Position numbers and translations under genes: made by a program. Below, piece after piece: positions 16,677 to 24,064 of a stretch of DNA of 64,000 bases. The notes under the pieces are model-generated. The model saw only the letters and a list, made by a program, of their open reading frames with translations, was not told where the DNA came from and ran no database searches. Source of the stretch: Mycobacterium paraseoulense (lineage in GTDB: Bacteria > Actinomycetota > Actinomycetes > Mycobacteriales > Mycobacteriaceae); contig NZ_AP022619.1 of the NCBI RefSeq assembly GCF_010731655.1, forward strand, positions 2,480,001 through 2,544,000, written 5' to 3'. Every line of letters starts with the position of its first letter. Positions within the stretch are counted from its first letter, which is position 1.

Positions 16677-16916
16677 ATGGTTGACGAAAAGAGCGGCCCG
16701 ATCGAGTTGATCCAGGGCATCGTCGAGGCTGTCTTCGGCAAGGCCAAGGAGATCATCGGCACGATCATCGGCCGCAACGATCTGGTCAACGAGGGCCAGG
16801 CCCAGCAGGACAAGGCCGACGCGCAGCGCAGCGCGGCGAAGAAGGAAGCCGCGGCTGAGAAGGCCCGTGGCAAGGCCAAGGCTGCGGAGGCGCGTGAAAA
16901 GGCCGAGCAGCAGTAA
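16677..16916 (+). CDS. CsbD-like/microaggregate-binding protein 1 family, 79 aa
   Basis: The small, highly charged protein reads MVDEKSGPIELIQGIVEAV, then GKAKEIIGTIIGRNDLVNEG and a Lys/Glu/Ala-rich helical tail of about 35 residues. KSGP...GKAKE..G...G...L..EGxAQQDKA is the CsbD-like pattern of the mycobacterial protein called microaggregate-binding protein 1. CsbD proteins are stress-induced and of unclear molecular role. GAGGGAGGG lies five bases before the ATG. A strong terminator follows the stop. It is a single-gene unit between two leftward operons and is probably unrelated to the catabolic island. Confidence 0.8.
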   Translation: MVDEKSGPIELIQGIVEAVFGKAKEIIGTIIGRNDLVNEGQAQQDKADAQRSAAKKEAAAEKARGKAKAAEAREKAEQQ

Positions 16917-16929
16917 ACGGTTTGCGAGC

Positions 16930-16958
16930 GGCCCGGCCACCGAGGTGGCCGGGCCTTT
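16930..16958 (+). terminator. intrinsic terminator hairpin
   Basis: GGCCCGGCCACC and GGTGGCCGGGCC form a perfect 12-bp stem with a 2-base centre (16930-16955), followed by TTT. It sits 14 bases after the stop of the CsbD-like gene and also faces the end of the leftward DapA-like gene, so it may stop both transcripts. Confidence 0.85.
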
Positions 16959-17000
16959 CGCTATGCGTATCATCCTGCCTCGCGCGTGGTCTGGCGATCG

Positions 17001-18008
17001 CTAGGTGCCGATGAGCCCCAGTCGGCGATATGCCTCCTCGATCTGCGACTTGGCCTCCGGCGGCAACTCCGCCTGCGGCGGCCGGGAATGCGGATAATCG
17101 CCGATTGGCAACCCCAGTAGCGAGGCGGCGTATTTGAACGCGCCACCCCAGTGAGTGAAGTAATCCGGCCGTCCCGGGTAGCACGTCCACCAGGATCCGA
17201 CGTCGAGGTCGAACTGGTCCAGGCCCGACTCACGGCCGAAGTCCATCGCTTCGAGCAACTTGTCGCTTTGCACCAAATCCCAATAGTGGGAAAACAATCG
17301 CCGCTGCGGAGTCTCGAACAGGTAGCCCGTGGTGCCCAGTTGCGCCGGGCATACGATCCCGTCGCGGAGCCAACCGGCGCGATACACGGTCTTGTCACAT
17401 TCCCACAGCACCAGACCGGGCGCCAGCTGGTGCAACATCCGGCTGCTCGCCGGCCGGAAGGCCCCTTCCTTGGTGGCGCACACTGCGGGCACCTCATCGT
17501 AGATCCGTGCGCTTTCCGCCGCGGTCAGCACGTAACCCGACGAGGGCGAGTTGAACATCCCCAGCGCGATGTCGGTGCGCGCGGCGATGTATTTGAAGAA
17601 TCGCAGCACCCCCTCGCCGCCGTGCACCTCCATCATCGGCGTCTGGATGTAGACGATGTCGGCGCCGGCCTCCTGAGCGTGCAGCGTCAAGTCCAGGCAG
17701 TCCTTCGCCGTGATGGCCGCCGTGCAGGCCTGCACGACGACATCCGGATTGGCGGCACGCCCTTCCTCAATCGCCACTTCCAGCAAGCGTTTTCGCTCGA
17801 CGATGGTCAACGACCAGAATTCGGAGAGGCCGCTGGTGCACCACAGCATCGGGTGCCCGAGGTCGTCGACGCAGTAGCGGACCAGCGTCCGGTATGCCTC
17901 CCAGTCGATATCGTCGCCGTCCGCGCCGCAGAACGGGGTGTAGAGCGAGTCGCCGATTCCCCGCAACGCCCCGCGCGCCCAGGCGCGGGCCTCACTTGCC
18001 CCAGCCAC
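17001..18008 (-). CDS. dihydrodipicolinate synthase (DapA/NAL) family lyase of unknown substrate
   Basis: This 335-residue TIM-barrel protein has the Schiff-base Lys in VCATKEGAFRP (about residue 184) and the active-site loop TSGLSEF, equivalent to GTTGE of DapA. It is longer than DapA (about 300) and has a distinctive C-terminal half with WWTCYPGRPDYFTHWGG. Family members make or break C-C bonds next to a pyruvate or 2-oxo acid. Lying in an operon with an SDR, under the shared operator, it more likely performs a retro-aldol or hydratase-aldolase step of the pathway than lysine synthesis (inference). GTG 18008 has an excellent GAAGGAGG upstream. Confidence 0.82.
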   Translation of the reverse strand: MAGASEARAWARGALRGIGDSLYTPFCGADGDDIDWEAYRTLVRYCVDDLGHPMLWCTSGLSEFWSLTIVERKRLLEVAIEEGRAANPDVVVQACTAAITAKDCLDLTLHAQEAGADIVYIQTPMMEVHGGEGVLRFFKYIAARTDIALGMFNSPSSGYVLTAAESARIYDEVPAVCATKEGAFRPASSRMLHQLAPGLVLWECDKTVYRAGWLRDGIVCPAQLGTTGYLFETPQRRLFSHYWDLVQSDKLLEAMDFGRESGLDQFDLDVGSWWTCYPGRPDYFTHWGGAFKYAASLLGLPIGDYPHSRPPQAELPPEAKSQIEEAYRRLGLIGT

Positions 18009-18050
18009 AGCGACCTCCTTCTTCTCAACCGACTTCTTCGATCCGGGCGC

Positions 18051-18848
18051 TCAGGTGAAGTCCGAACCCCCGTCGACGTTGATGTTGGCCCCCGTCATGT
18101 AGGAGTTGCGCCGCGACGCCAGGAACGCGACCACCGGCCCGATCTCCTCCGGCAGTCCCGCCCGCGGCATGTGCGCCGGATGGCCGAAGTGCTTGGCAAT
18201 GGCGTCCATTAGCGCGTAGGGGTCGCCGCCATCAACACCGACCGACTTCGCCCAACCGACCAGCGATTCGGACGCGATGCTGCCGGGCGACACCACGTTG
18301 ACCAAGATCTCATCCTTCGCCAGCAGCAGCGACAGGTTCTTGGAGACGCTCGTCAACATCGACTTGGCCGCCGTGTAGGCGGGCAGCATGACGCTCTGCC
18401 GCTGGGTCGAGTGCGCCGAGAAGTTGACGATCCGCGCCCATTGCGCCTTGCGCAGCAGGGGAAGCGCGGCTCGTACGCAGCGCACCATCCCCATCACCCC
18501 GTCTTCGACGGCTTGGCGCCACTGCTCGTCGGTCAAATCCTCGAACGTGCCGACCACGCCCGGCCCGACCGTATTGACGAGCACGTTGAGCTCGCCGCCC
18601 CATCGCCGGGCGAGGTCGGCGAATGCCTCGTCGACCTGTCCCGGGTCGGCGACGTCCGCGACGAGCCCGTAAGCATCCGGGCTACCGCGCCCCGTCATAT
18701 CCGCGACCGCGGAGTCGAGCGCGTCGCGACTGCGGCCGACCACCGCGACCCGGGCACCCTCGTCAGCGAGGCAACGGGCCGCGGCCAAACCCATGCCTCG
18801 ACTACCGCCGACCACCACCGTCGCGGCATTCGCCAGGCCTAAATCCAT
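18051..18848 (-). CDS. short-chain dehydrogenase/reductase
   Basis: The 265-residue Rossmann protein has a cofactor motif GSRGMGLAAA (about residues 14-23), an NVLVNTVG strand in place of NNAG, the active-site Ser in VNFSAHST and the YTAAK catalytic pair (about 157-161). It is an NAD(P)-dependent oxidoreductase, probably acting on a hydroxyacyl or cyclic alcohol intermediate. It is the first gene of a leftward pair with the DapA-like lyase (42-base gap), divergent from the TetR gene and sharing the palindrome at 18935 with it. Confidence 0.88.
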   Translation of the reverse strand: MDLGLANAATVVVGGSRGMGLAAARCLADEGARVAVVGRSRDALDSAVADMTGRGSPDAYGLVADVADPGQVDEAFADLARRWGGELNVLVNTVGPGVVGTFEDLTDEQWRQAVEDGVMGMVRCVRAALPLLRKAQWARIVNFSAHSTQRQSVMLPAYTAAKSMLTSVSKNLSLLLAKDEILVNVVSPGSIASESLVGWAKSVGVDGGDPYALMDAIAKHFGHPAHMPRAGLPEEIGPVVAFLASRRNSYMTGANINVDGGSDFT

Positions 18849-18934
18849 GGCAATTCCCGTGGCTCATCGGAGGACTCGGGGAATGGCCTGTGCCCGGTCA
18901 TCTTCGCCCGTCCAGCCTTCGTTACCAAAAAGCC

Positions 18935-18953
18935 TACGATAGGTATTACAGTA
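18935..18953. promoter_or_regulatory. 19-bp operator-like palindrome (site C) between SDR and TetR genes
   Basis: Read on the minus strand it is TACTGTAA-TAC-CTATCGTA, again TAC-N13-GTA. It sits 87 bases before the SDR start and 132 bases before the TetR start. A regulator gene next to a copy of the repeated operator is the classical sign of autoregulation plus control of the divergent operon. Confidence 0.68.
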
Positions 18954-19084
18954 GCAGATGGAAAATTGCACGAAAGGCGGGTTGACGGTCATCGTCGAGC
19001 GGCGACACGCCAATGGATGCGCAGGTGAGTCGGTGGGGCTCTTCGACCGCATGCACAGGATACATCGTGATGGAGGTGCCCGTA

Positions 19085-19882
19085 GTGGCCAAGCAGGCTA
19101 CCGCCGATAAGCGTCAACGACGCGAGCGCGGATCCATCAATCCCGATGACATCATCAGTGGCGCATTCGAACTCGCGGAGCAAGTATCGATCGACAATTT
19201 GAGCATGCCGCTGCTGGGCAAACACCTCGGCGTCGGCGTCACCAGCATCTACTGGTACTTCCGCAAGAAGGACGACCTGCTCAACGCGATGACGGACCGC
19301 GCATTGAGCAAGTATGTGTTCGCCACCCCCTACGTCCAGGCCAGCGACTGGCGCGAGACATTGGCCAACCATGCGCGCCTGATGCGTAAGACGTTCATGG
19401 GCAATCCAATTCTGTGCGACCTGATTCTGATTCGCGCCGCGCTCAGCCCGAAGGCGGCGCGGCTGGGTGCCGAGGAGATGGAGAAGGCCATCGCCAATCT
19501 GGTCGAGGCCGGCCTGTCGCCGGAGGATGCCTTCGACACGTACTCGGCGGTTTCGGTGCACGTCCGCGGCTCGGTGGTGCTGCAGCGGCTGTACGAAAAG
19601 AACCAATCCTCCGACGAGGGCGCCCGCGCGATCGAGGACGCCGTCGCCATCGATCCCGAGAAGACGCCCTTGCTGGCCCAGGTGAGCCGGATCGGTCACC
19701 GGATCGGCGCACCCGACGAGACCAACTTCGAGTACGGCCTCGGCTGCATTCTCGATCATGCCGCCCGCTTGATCGAGGAGGGCAGGGGATCGAAACGCGG
19801 TAAGCCGGCGCCGTCGCGGCAACGCAAGGCCGCCAAGGCGCCTGGGTCGCGGGCGCGCACCAGCGCCCCGGCCGCGCGCTAG
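19085..19882 (+). CDS. TetR-family transcriptional regulator, candidate master of the catabolic island
   Basis: The 265-residue protein has a basic N-terminus (AKQATADKRQRRERG) and a TetR helix-turn-helix, with recognition part GKHLGVGVTSIYWYFRKKDD (about residues 46-65). The larger C-terminal domain is the ligand and dimer module. The last 30 residues are Arg/Lys/Ala/Pro-rich, perhaps adding nonspecific DNA binding. GTG 19085 is chosen because GGAGG lies eight bases upstream; ATG 19070 would contain that site within the gene. Its own promoter region holds site C, and the same palindrome stands before three other gene groups. The effector is likely an acyl-CoA intermediate, by analogy with KstR-type regulators. 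Confidence 0.88.
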   Translation: MAKQATADKRQRRERGSINPDDIISGAFELAEQVSIDNLSMPLLGKHLGVGVTSIYWYFRKKDDLLNAMTDRALSKYVFATPYVQASDWRETLANHARLMRKTFMGNPILCDLILIRAALSPKAARLGAEEMEKAIANLVEAGLSPEDAFDTYSAVSVHVRGSVVLQRLYEKNQSSDEGARAIEDAVAIDPEKTPLLAQVSRIGHRIGAPDETNFEYGLGCILDHAARLIEEGRGSKRGKPAPSRQRKAAKAPGSRARTSAPAAR

Positions 19883-19903
19883 CCGCGCCGTCGAACCCGA
19901 CTA

Positions 19904-20803
19904 CTACGCTTCGGGTTCCGGCACGTGGAAGTACTCGTCGCGGAGCCGGAACGCTTCCTTGGTCCCATGCTGTGCGCGGGTCTTGACGAAGTTGAACTCG
20001 CCAGGCCCGAATTGCAGGTTGGTTCCGAAGGCGTGGAAGAGGTAGCTGGCGACTTCCTCTCCCTGGTACGCCTGACTCTGTTCGACGAGGCGGAACGCCT
20101 CCTTGGCGATGACCACCCCGTCGGCGGGCATCTTCGCCGCCTTCTCGGCCCAATACCGCGCGCGGCCCGGGACCGCGGCGGAATCGCATGTGTCGGTGAA
20201 GATTCCGAGATGTTCCAGCTCGCCGGCCTCGATGATGTCCCCCGTCAATAGCAGACGCCGGGCCAGCACCGGCCCGAGCCGGTGGAAGAACATGTGCAGG
20301 CTGCCGAGCGCGGGGCCCAGGAAGCGGGTCGCCGGCATGCCGACCTTGGTGTCCCGCGCGATCACCGAGATGTCGGCCATCAGCGCCAGCTCGAAGCCTC
20401 CACCGAGCGCATAGCCCGCGATCTCGCCCACCGTGACCTTCGGGAAGCCCATGAAGTTGTGGTAGAAGCCAAAGGACTTGCGGTCCACCGTGAGTCGACG
20501 GCGCTGACTGGGGCGGCGCCCGGCCGGCGCGTCGTCGCCGTCCGCTCGGCCCTGACTGCCGTACCAGCCGTAGGCGTTGTTCATGTCGGCCCCGGTGGAA
20601 AAGACCCCGCCGGCACCGCGCAGCAGCACCACCGTCAGGTCGTCGTCCTCGGCCACGCGGTCCAGGCACCGGGCGACGGCCTCGCGCATCGGGGCGTCGT
20701 AGGAGTTGCGTTGCGCCGGATTGTTCAGCGTGATCGTCGCGATGCGGCATTCGCGGTCGACCTCGAAGAGCACGCGATCGTCCGGGGGGTTCGGGTCTGT
20801 CAT
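19904..20803 (-). CDS. enoyl-CoA hydratase/isomerase family protein (299 aa)
   Basis: This crotonase-fold protein has LNNPAQRNSYDAPM (about residues 20-33), the oxyanion segment FSTGADMNNAYGW (about 62-74) and the second segment YALGGGFELALMAD (about 125-138). The insert after ADMNNAYGW contains a Ser/Arg/Gly-rich stretch, and the protein is about 35 residues longer than the usual 260. It is co-translated with the upstream thioesterase (ATGA overlap) and has GAGGAG before its ATG. It converges with the TetR gene. It probably hydrates, isomerises or cleaves a ring or side-chain enoyl-CoA. Confidence 0.87.
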   Translation of the reverse strand: MTDPNPPDDRVLFEVDRECRIATITLNNPAQRNSYDAPMREAVARCLDRVAEDDDLTVVLLRGAGGVFSTGADMNNAYGWYGSQGRADGDDAPAGRRPSQRRRLTVDRKSFGFYHNFMGFPKVTVGEIAGYALGGGFELALMADISVIARDTKVGMPATRFLGPALGSLHMFFHRLGPVLARRLLLTGDIIEAGELEHLGIFTDTCDSAAVPGRARYWAEKAAKMPADGVVIAKEAFRLVEQSQAYQGEEVASYLFHAFGTNLQFGPGEFNFVKTRAQHGTKEAFRLRDEYFHVPEPEA

Positions 20804-21507
20804 GTATCGGACTCCTCTCGCCGCCTGCTGAATTGAAACGCGGCCAGCTCTTGCGGCGGCGACGCCAGGGTGTTCACCTCGCCGGTGCAGAGCACTTCGT
20901 CGTCGAGCAGCAACCGTGCCGTCGACGCGATCCCGCGGTCGATCTGTGAGCGAGCGATGTCGAACCGCAACTCGGTCAACATGGGCGTCGGTCGGCGGAA
21001 CGTCACGACCAGCGACCGCGTCTTGCCGGAAAGGCCCGTGACGCAATTGTGGTGCTGGATCACGCAGTCGAAGAAGACGCCGAGAAAGCCGCCGTGCACC
21101 AATCCCGGCGGCCCCTCGTAGACCAGCGGGAAGTTGACTCGCCCGGTCGCCTTGTCGGCGTCGAGGTGATCGAACCGGTACTCGGGAAAACAGGGGTTGT
21201 AGGCGCCGATGTCGGTCGCGTGGTTGAGATAGACGCGCCGGGGATCGTCGGGGGAATCGCCGATTCGCGGTGAGTTGTCCGCCGGCGCCGCGCCGGCCAG
21301 TTCCCGCTCCCACTCGGCGAACTTCTCGACCATGGCGTCGACCGTGGGATGGGGATGTTCGAGTGCCACCAGCAGTGAGCTCATTCGCCGCATCGCGGCG
21401 GCGGCGGCCATGGTCTGGGCGAGGGGCCGCTCGCCGAATCTGGCGTCGGCGGCGCGCGTCGACCCGGGTTCGGCCCGCCCCTCCGCCCGCTCCTCCTGCA
21501 AGGCCAT
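20800..21507 (-). CDS. PaaI-type hotdog thioesterase (235 aa)
   Basis: The C-terminal hotdog domain contains LVHGGFLGVFFDCVIQHHN (about residues 141-159), the PaaI pattern in which HGG and a following Asp line the active site. The N-terminal 90 residues are helical with an Ala/Arg-rich start. It is a likely acyl-CoA thioesterase. It opens the leftward two-gene unit with an enoyl-CoA hydratase and is divergent from the gene at 21639 across a 131-base promoter region holding palindromes. It shares the extended N-terminus with the thioesterase at 603. Confidence 0.8.
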   Translation of the reverse strand: MALQEERAEGRAEPGSTRAADARFGERPLAQTMAAAAAMRRMSSLLVALEHPHPTVDAMVEKFAEWERELAGAAPADNSPRIGDSPDDPRRVYLNHATDIGAYNPCFPEYRFDHLDADKATGRVNFPLVYEGPPGLVHGGFLGVFFDCVIQHHNCVTGLSGKTRSLVVTFRRPTPMLTELRFDIARSQIDRGIASTARLLLDDEVLCTGEVNTLASPPQELAAFQFSRRREESDT

Positions 21508-21572
21508 GCATCTCTCTTTTCGCTCGGGTTCCGGCCCGGCTATTTCCGGCGGCAGCGTACCCTGCTAACTTA

Positions 21573-21590
21573 TACAGCGTATCAATCGTA
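21573..21590. promoter_or_regulatory. possible second operator half-copy (18 bp)
   Basis: A TAC...GTA element beginning TACAGCGTATC and ending ATCGTA lies five bases from site D but is one base shorter (N12). It is on the side of the leftward thioesterase start, so a divergent promoter with one site per direction, or cooperative tandem binding, is possible. Weak evidence on its own. Confidence 0.35.
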
Positions 21591-21595
21591 TTGCC

Positions 21596-21614
21596 TACTG
21601 TATGGGTAACCGTA
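21596..21614. promoter_or_regulatory. 19-bp operator-like palindrome (site D) in the divergent 21.5 kb promoter
   Basis: TACTGTAT-GGG-TAACCGTA has the same ends, spacing and TACTGTAT left half as site B. It lies 24 bases upstream of the hydratase start at 21639 and 88 bases upstream of the divergent thioesterase, placing both the six-gene rightward operon and the two-gene leftward unit under one control element. Confidence 0.68.
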
Positions 21615-21638
21615 TCGGCAGAAAGGCCGGATTCGACG

Positions 21639-22451
21639 GTGAGTCAGGAGGCCGACACGGCCGGTGCCGACGGTTCGGTGACAGCGCGCCGCGACGGTGT
21701 GGTGTTGCGGGTGACACTCGACCGCCCGTCGCGGCGTAACTCGTTGAGCCAGCCGATGATTGAGGCGTTGGTCGACGCGTTGACCGATGCCGCCGCCGAT
21801 GATTCGCTGCGGGCCGTGCACATCCGGGGCGGCGATGACTTCTGCGCCGGAGTCGACTGGGTCGCCGCCAACGACACGCAGCGCCCCCGTGCCGGTGATC
21901 TGGTACGGCGGATACCCCATGGCGCTCACCGCGTGATCGAGCTCGTCGCGAGCATCCAGCTTCCCGTGCTCTGCAGCGTGCGAGGATGGGCCGCGGGCTT
22001 CGGCTGCAACCTCGCGCTGGCGGCCGACTTCACCCTCGCCGCGACCGACGCCGTTTTCTGGGAGCCGTTCGTGGAACGGGGCTTCAGCCCCGATTCGGGA
22101 GCCACATGGCTGCTGCCCCGGCTGGTCGGCCTGGCACGGGCCAGGCGAATGCTGCTGCTTGGCGAGAAGGTCAACGCGCCGGACGCGGCCGACTGGGGAT
22201 TGATCCACCAGGCCGTCAGCCCCGCTGAGCTCGACGACGCCGCCGAGGAGTTGCTCGAGCGGCTCGCGTCCGGGCCGACGGCGGCGATCGGCCTGGCCAA
22301 GCAGGCGCTGAGCTTCGGCCAGCACGCGACCCTGAACCAATCCATGACCCAGGAGCTGTTCAACCTCGAACTATCCTGTCGAACAGCAGATTTCAAGGAA
22401 GGCCTGAACGCCTTCCGGCAGCGACGCGCGGCGAAATTTCAGGGCCGATGA
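21639..22451 (+). CDS. enoyl-CoA hydratase/isomerase family protein
   Basis: This 270-residue crotonase-fold protein shows LDRPSRRNSLSQPM (about residues 27-40), the oxyanion segment DDFCAGVDWVAAND and the second segment RGWAAGFGCNLALAAD. The catalytic Glu position in the A-W-G-L region (DAADWGLIHQAV) is typical of the family, although exact chemistry cannot be read. GTG 21639 is used, with GAAAGG upstream and an in-frame but unlikely extension back to 21270 through the promoter palindromes. It is the first gene of a six-gene rightward operon, 9 bases before the next hydratase. Confidence 0.85.
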   Translation: MSQEADTAGADGSVTARRDGVVLRVTLDRPSRRNSLSQPMIEALVDALTDAAADDSLRAVHIRGGDDFCAGVDWVAANDTQRPRAGDLVRRIPHGAHRVIELVASIQLPVLCSVRGWAAGFGCNLALAADFTLAATDAVFWEPFVERGFSPDSGATWLLPRLVGLARARRMLLLGEKVNAPDAADWGLIHQAVSPAELDDAAEELLERLASGPTAAIGLAKQALSFGQHATLNQSMTQELFNLELSCRTADFKEGLNAFRQRRAAKFQGR

Positions 22452-22460
22452 GGGAGCAGG

Positions 22461-23273
22461 ATGCCTACTGACTCGTTCGACACCGTCAACTACGAGGTCG
22501 ACGGGCATACCGCCACTATCACGCTGAACCGGCCGGACGCCCTCAACGCGCTCAGCCCGCACATGATCACCGAATTGCGGGCCGCATACGACGCGGCCGA
22601 GAACGACGACAAGGTCTGGCTGACCATCGTGACCGGCACCGGTCGCGCGTTCTGCACGGGCGCCGACGTCACGGCCATCCCCGAAGACGGCAAGGTCATC
22701 TACGAACGCCCATACCTGTCGACCTACGACCAATGGGAGGCGCCGCAGGAGGGCACTCCCCCGTTTCGCTCGGCGGCCAAGCCAGTGCTCGCCGCAGTCA
22801 ACGGGTTGTGCTGCGGCGCCGGCATGGACTGGGTCACCACATCGGACATCGTGATCGCCTCGGAGCAAGCGACTTTCTTCGATCCTCATGTGAGCATCGG
22901 GCTGGTGGCCGGCCGCGAGATGGTGCGGGTGTCGCGCGTGCTGCCCCGCTCCATTGCTCTGCGGATGGCGTTGATGGGGAAGCACGAGCGGATGAGCGCA
23001 CAACGCGCCTACGAACTCGGGTTGATCAGTGAAATCGTCGAGCACGACCGGCTTCTCGAGCGGGCGCGCGAGATTGCCGACATCGTCAACTCCAATGCGC
23101 CCCTGGCTGTTCGGGGGACTCGGCTGGCCATTATCAAGGGTCTCAATGTGCCGTTGCACGAAGCCGAGATCATGGCAGAAACCTTCCGCGAGCGCGTATT
23201 GCGCACCGAGGATGCGACCGAAGGGCCTAAGGCCTTCGTGGAGAAACGCAAGCCCGATTGGCAATGCCGATGA
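22461..23273 (+). CDS. enoyl-CoA hydratase
   Basis: The 270-residue protein has ITLNRPDALNALSPHM, the oxyanion segment GRAFCTGADVTAIP (about residues 61-74) and NGLCCGAGMDWVTTSD (about 115-130). It contains the usual FVEKRKPDW end. AGGGAGC precedes the ATG. It belongs to three consecutive crotonase-fold genes that presumably take different enoyl-CoA intermediates, and overlaps the next by 4 bases. Confidence 0.88.
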   Translation: MPTDSFDTVNYEVDGHTATITLNRPDALNALSPHMITELRAAYDAAENDDKVWLTIVTGTGRAFCTGADVTAIPEDGKVIYERPYLSTYDQWEAPQEGTPPFRSAAKPVLAAVNGLCCGAGMDWVTTSDIVIASEQATFFDPHVSIGLVAGREMVRVSRVLPRSIALRMALMGKHERMSAQRAYELGLISEIVEHDRLLERAREIADIVNSNAPLAVRGTRLAIIKGLNVPLHEAEIMAETFRERVLRTEDATEGPKAFVEKRKPDWQCR

Positions 23274-24064
23274 CGTTCGAGACCATCCTGCTGGAGGTCG
23301 ACACGACCGACCGGGTCGCGACCATCACGCTGAACCGGCCCGCACAGCTGAACGCGTTCAACCGCACCATGTGTGAGGAGATGGCCCGGGCCTGGCGCGC
23401 GGTCAAACTCGACGATTCGGTCAATGCGGTGGTGCTGCGGGCCGCAGGCGACCGCGCGTTCAGCGCCGGTCTCGACGTGAAGATGCCGTACGGTCAGCCC
23501 GAGAACATCTGGAATCACGAGGATCCCGGTGAGTCGCTCAGCCCAAAGTGGCAGAAGATGTGGAAGCCTGTCGTGTGCGCCGTTCGGGGCATGTGCACGG
23601 CGGGGGCGTTCTATTTCGTCAACGAATCCGACGTCGTCATCTGCTCGGAGGACGCCACCTTCTTCGACTCGCACGTGTCGGCCGGCCTGGTCTGCGCGCT
23701 GGAGCCGATCGGCCTGATGAGGCGCATCGGCCTCGGCGAGACGCTGCGCATCGCGCTGATGGGCAACGACGAGCGGGTAAGCGCTGACACGGCGTTACGG
23801 ATCGGCTTGGTGTCGGAGGTGGTCCCCGCCGAGCGACTCTGGGACCGCGCGCACGAGATTGCGGCGGCGATCGCCGCGAAGCCGCCGACCGCGACTCAGG
23901 GCACGGTGAAGGCGATCTGGGAGTCGCTCGACAAACCCTATCGCGCGGCCATGGAGCAGGGACTGATTTATACCCGGCTGGGCAATCCGCTCGGCACGGC
24001 CGAGCTTGCCGCCCAGAGGAATTCCGGCGGCGAAGGCACCGCGCGCACCCCGAAGACGCGTTGA
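23270..24064 (+). CDS. enoyl-CoA hydratase/isomerase family protein
   Basis: The 264-residue protein starts MTFETILLEVDTTDRVATIT and has the oxyanion segment DRAFSAGLDVKMPYGQ (about residues 61-76); the second segment, RGMCTAGAFYFVNESD, is less Gly-rich than usual. ATG 23270 overlaps the previous stop (ATGA). It is the third crotonase of the operon and the end overlaps the first of three synthetase genes. It may be an isomerase or hydrolase rather than a hydratase. Confidence 0.86.
   Translation: MTFETILLEVDTTDRVATITLNRPAQLNAFNRTMCEEMARAWRAVKLDDSVNAVVLRAAGDRAFSAGLDVKMPYGQPENIWNHEDPGESLSPKWQKMWKPVVCAVRGMCTAGAFYFVNESDVVICSEDATFFDSHVSAGLVCALEPIGLMRRIGLGETLRIALMGNDERVSADTALRIGLVSEVVPAERLWDRAHEIAAAIAAKPPTATQGTVKAIWESLDKPYRAAMEQGLIYTRLGNPLGTAELAAQRNSGGEGTARTPKTR

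Noticed and set aside
19904..21511. 535-codon frame joining thioesterase and hydratase regions
   Set aside because: The upstream half is the wrong frame of the thioesterase; the hydratase begins at 20803 with its own ribosome binding site.
2900..21640. KstR-type (TnnAACnnGTTnnA) cholesterol operators in the island promoters
   Set aside because: I looked in the intergenic regions at 2.9, 16.4, 18.9 and 21.5 kb and saw no convincing match; the repeated motif there is different.
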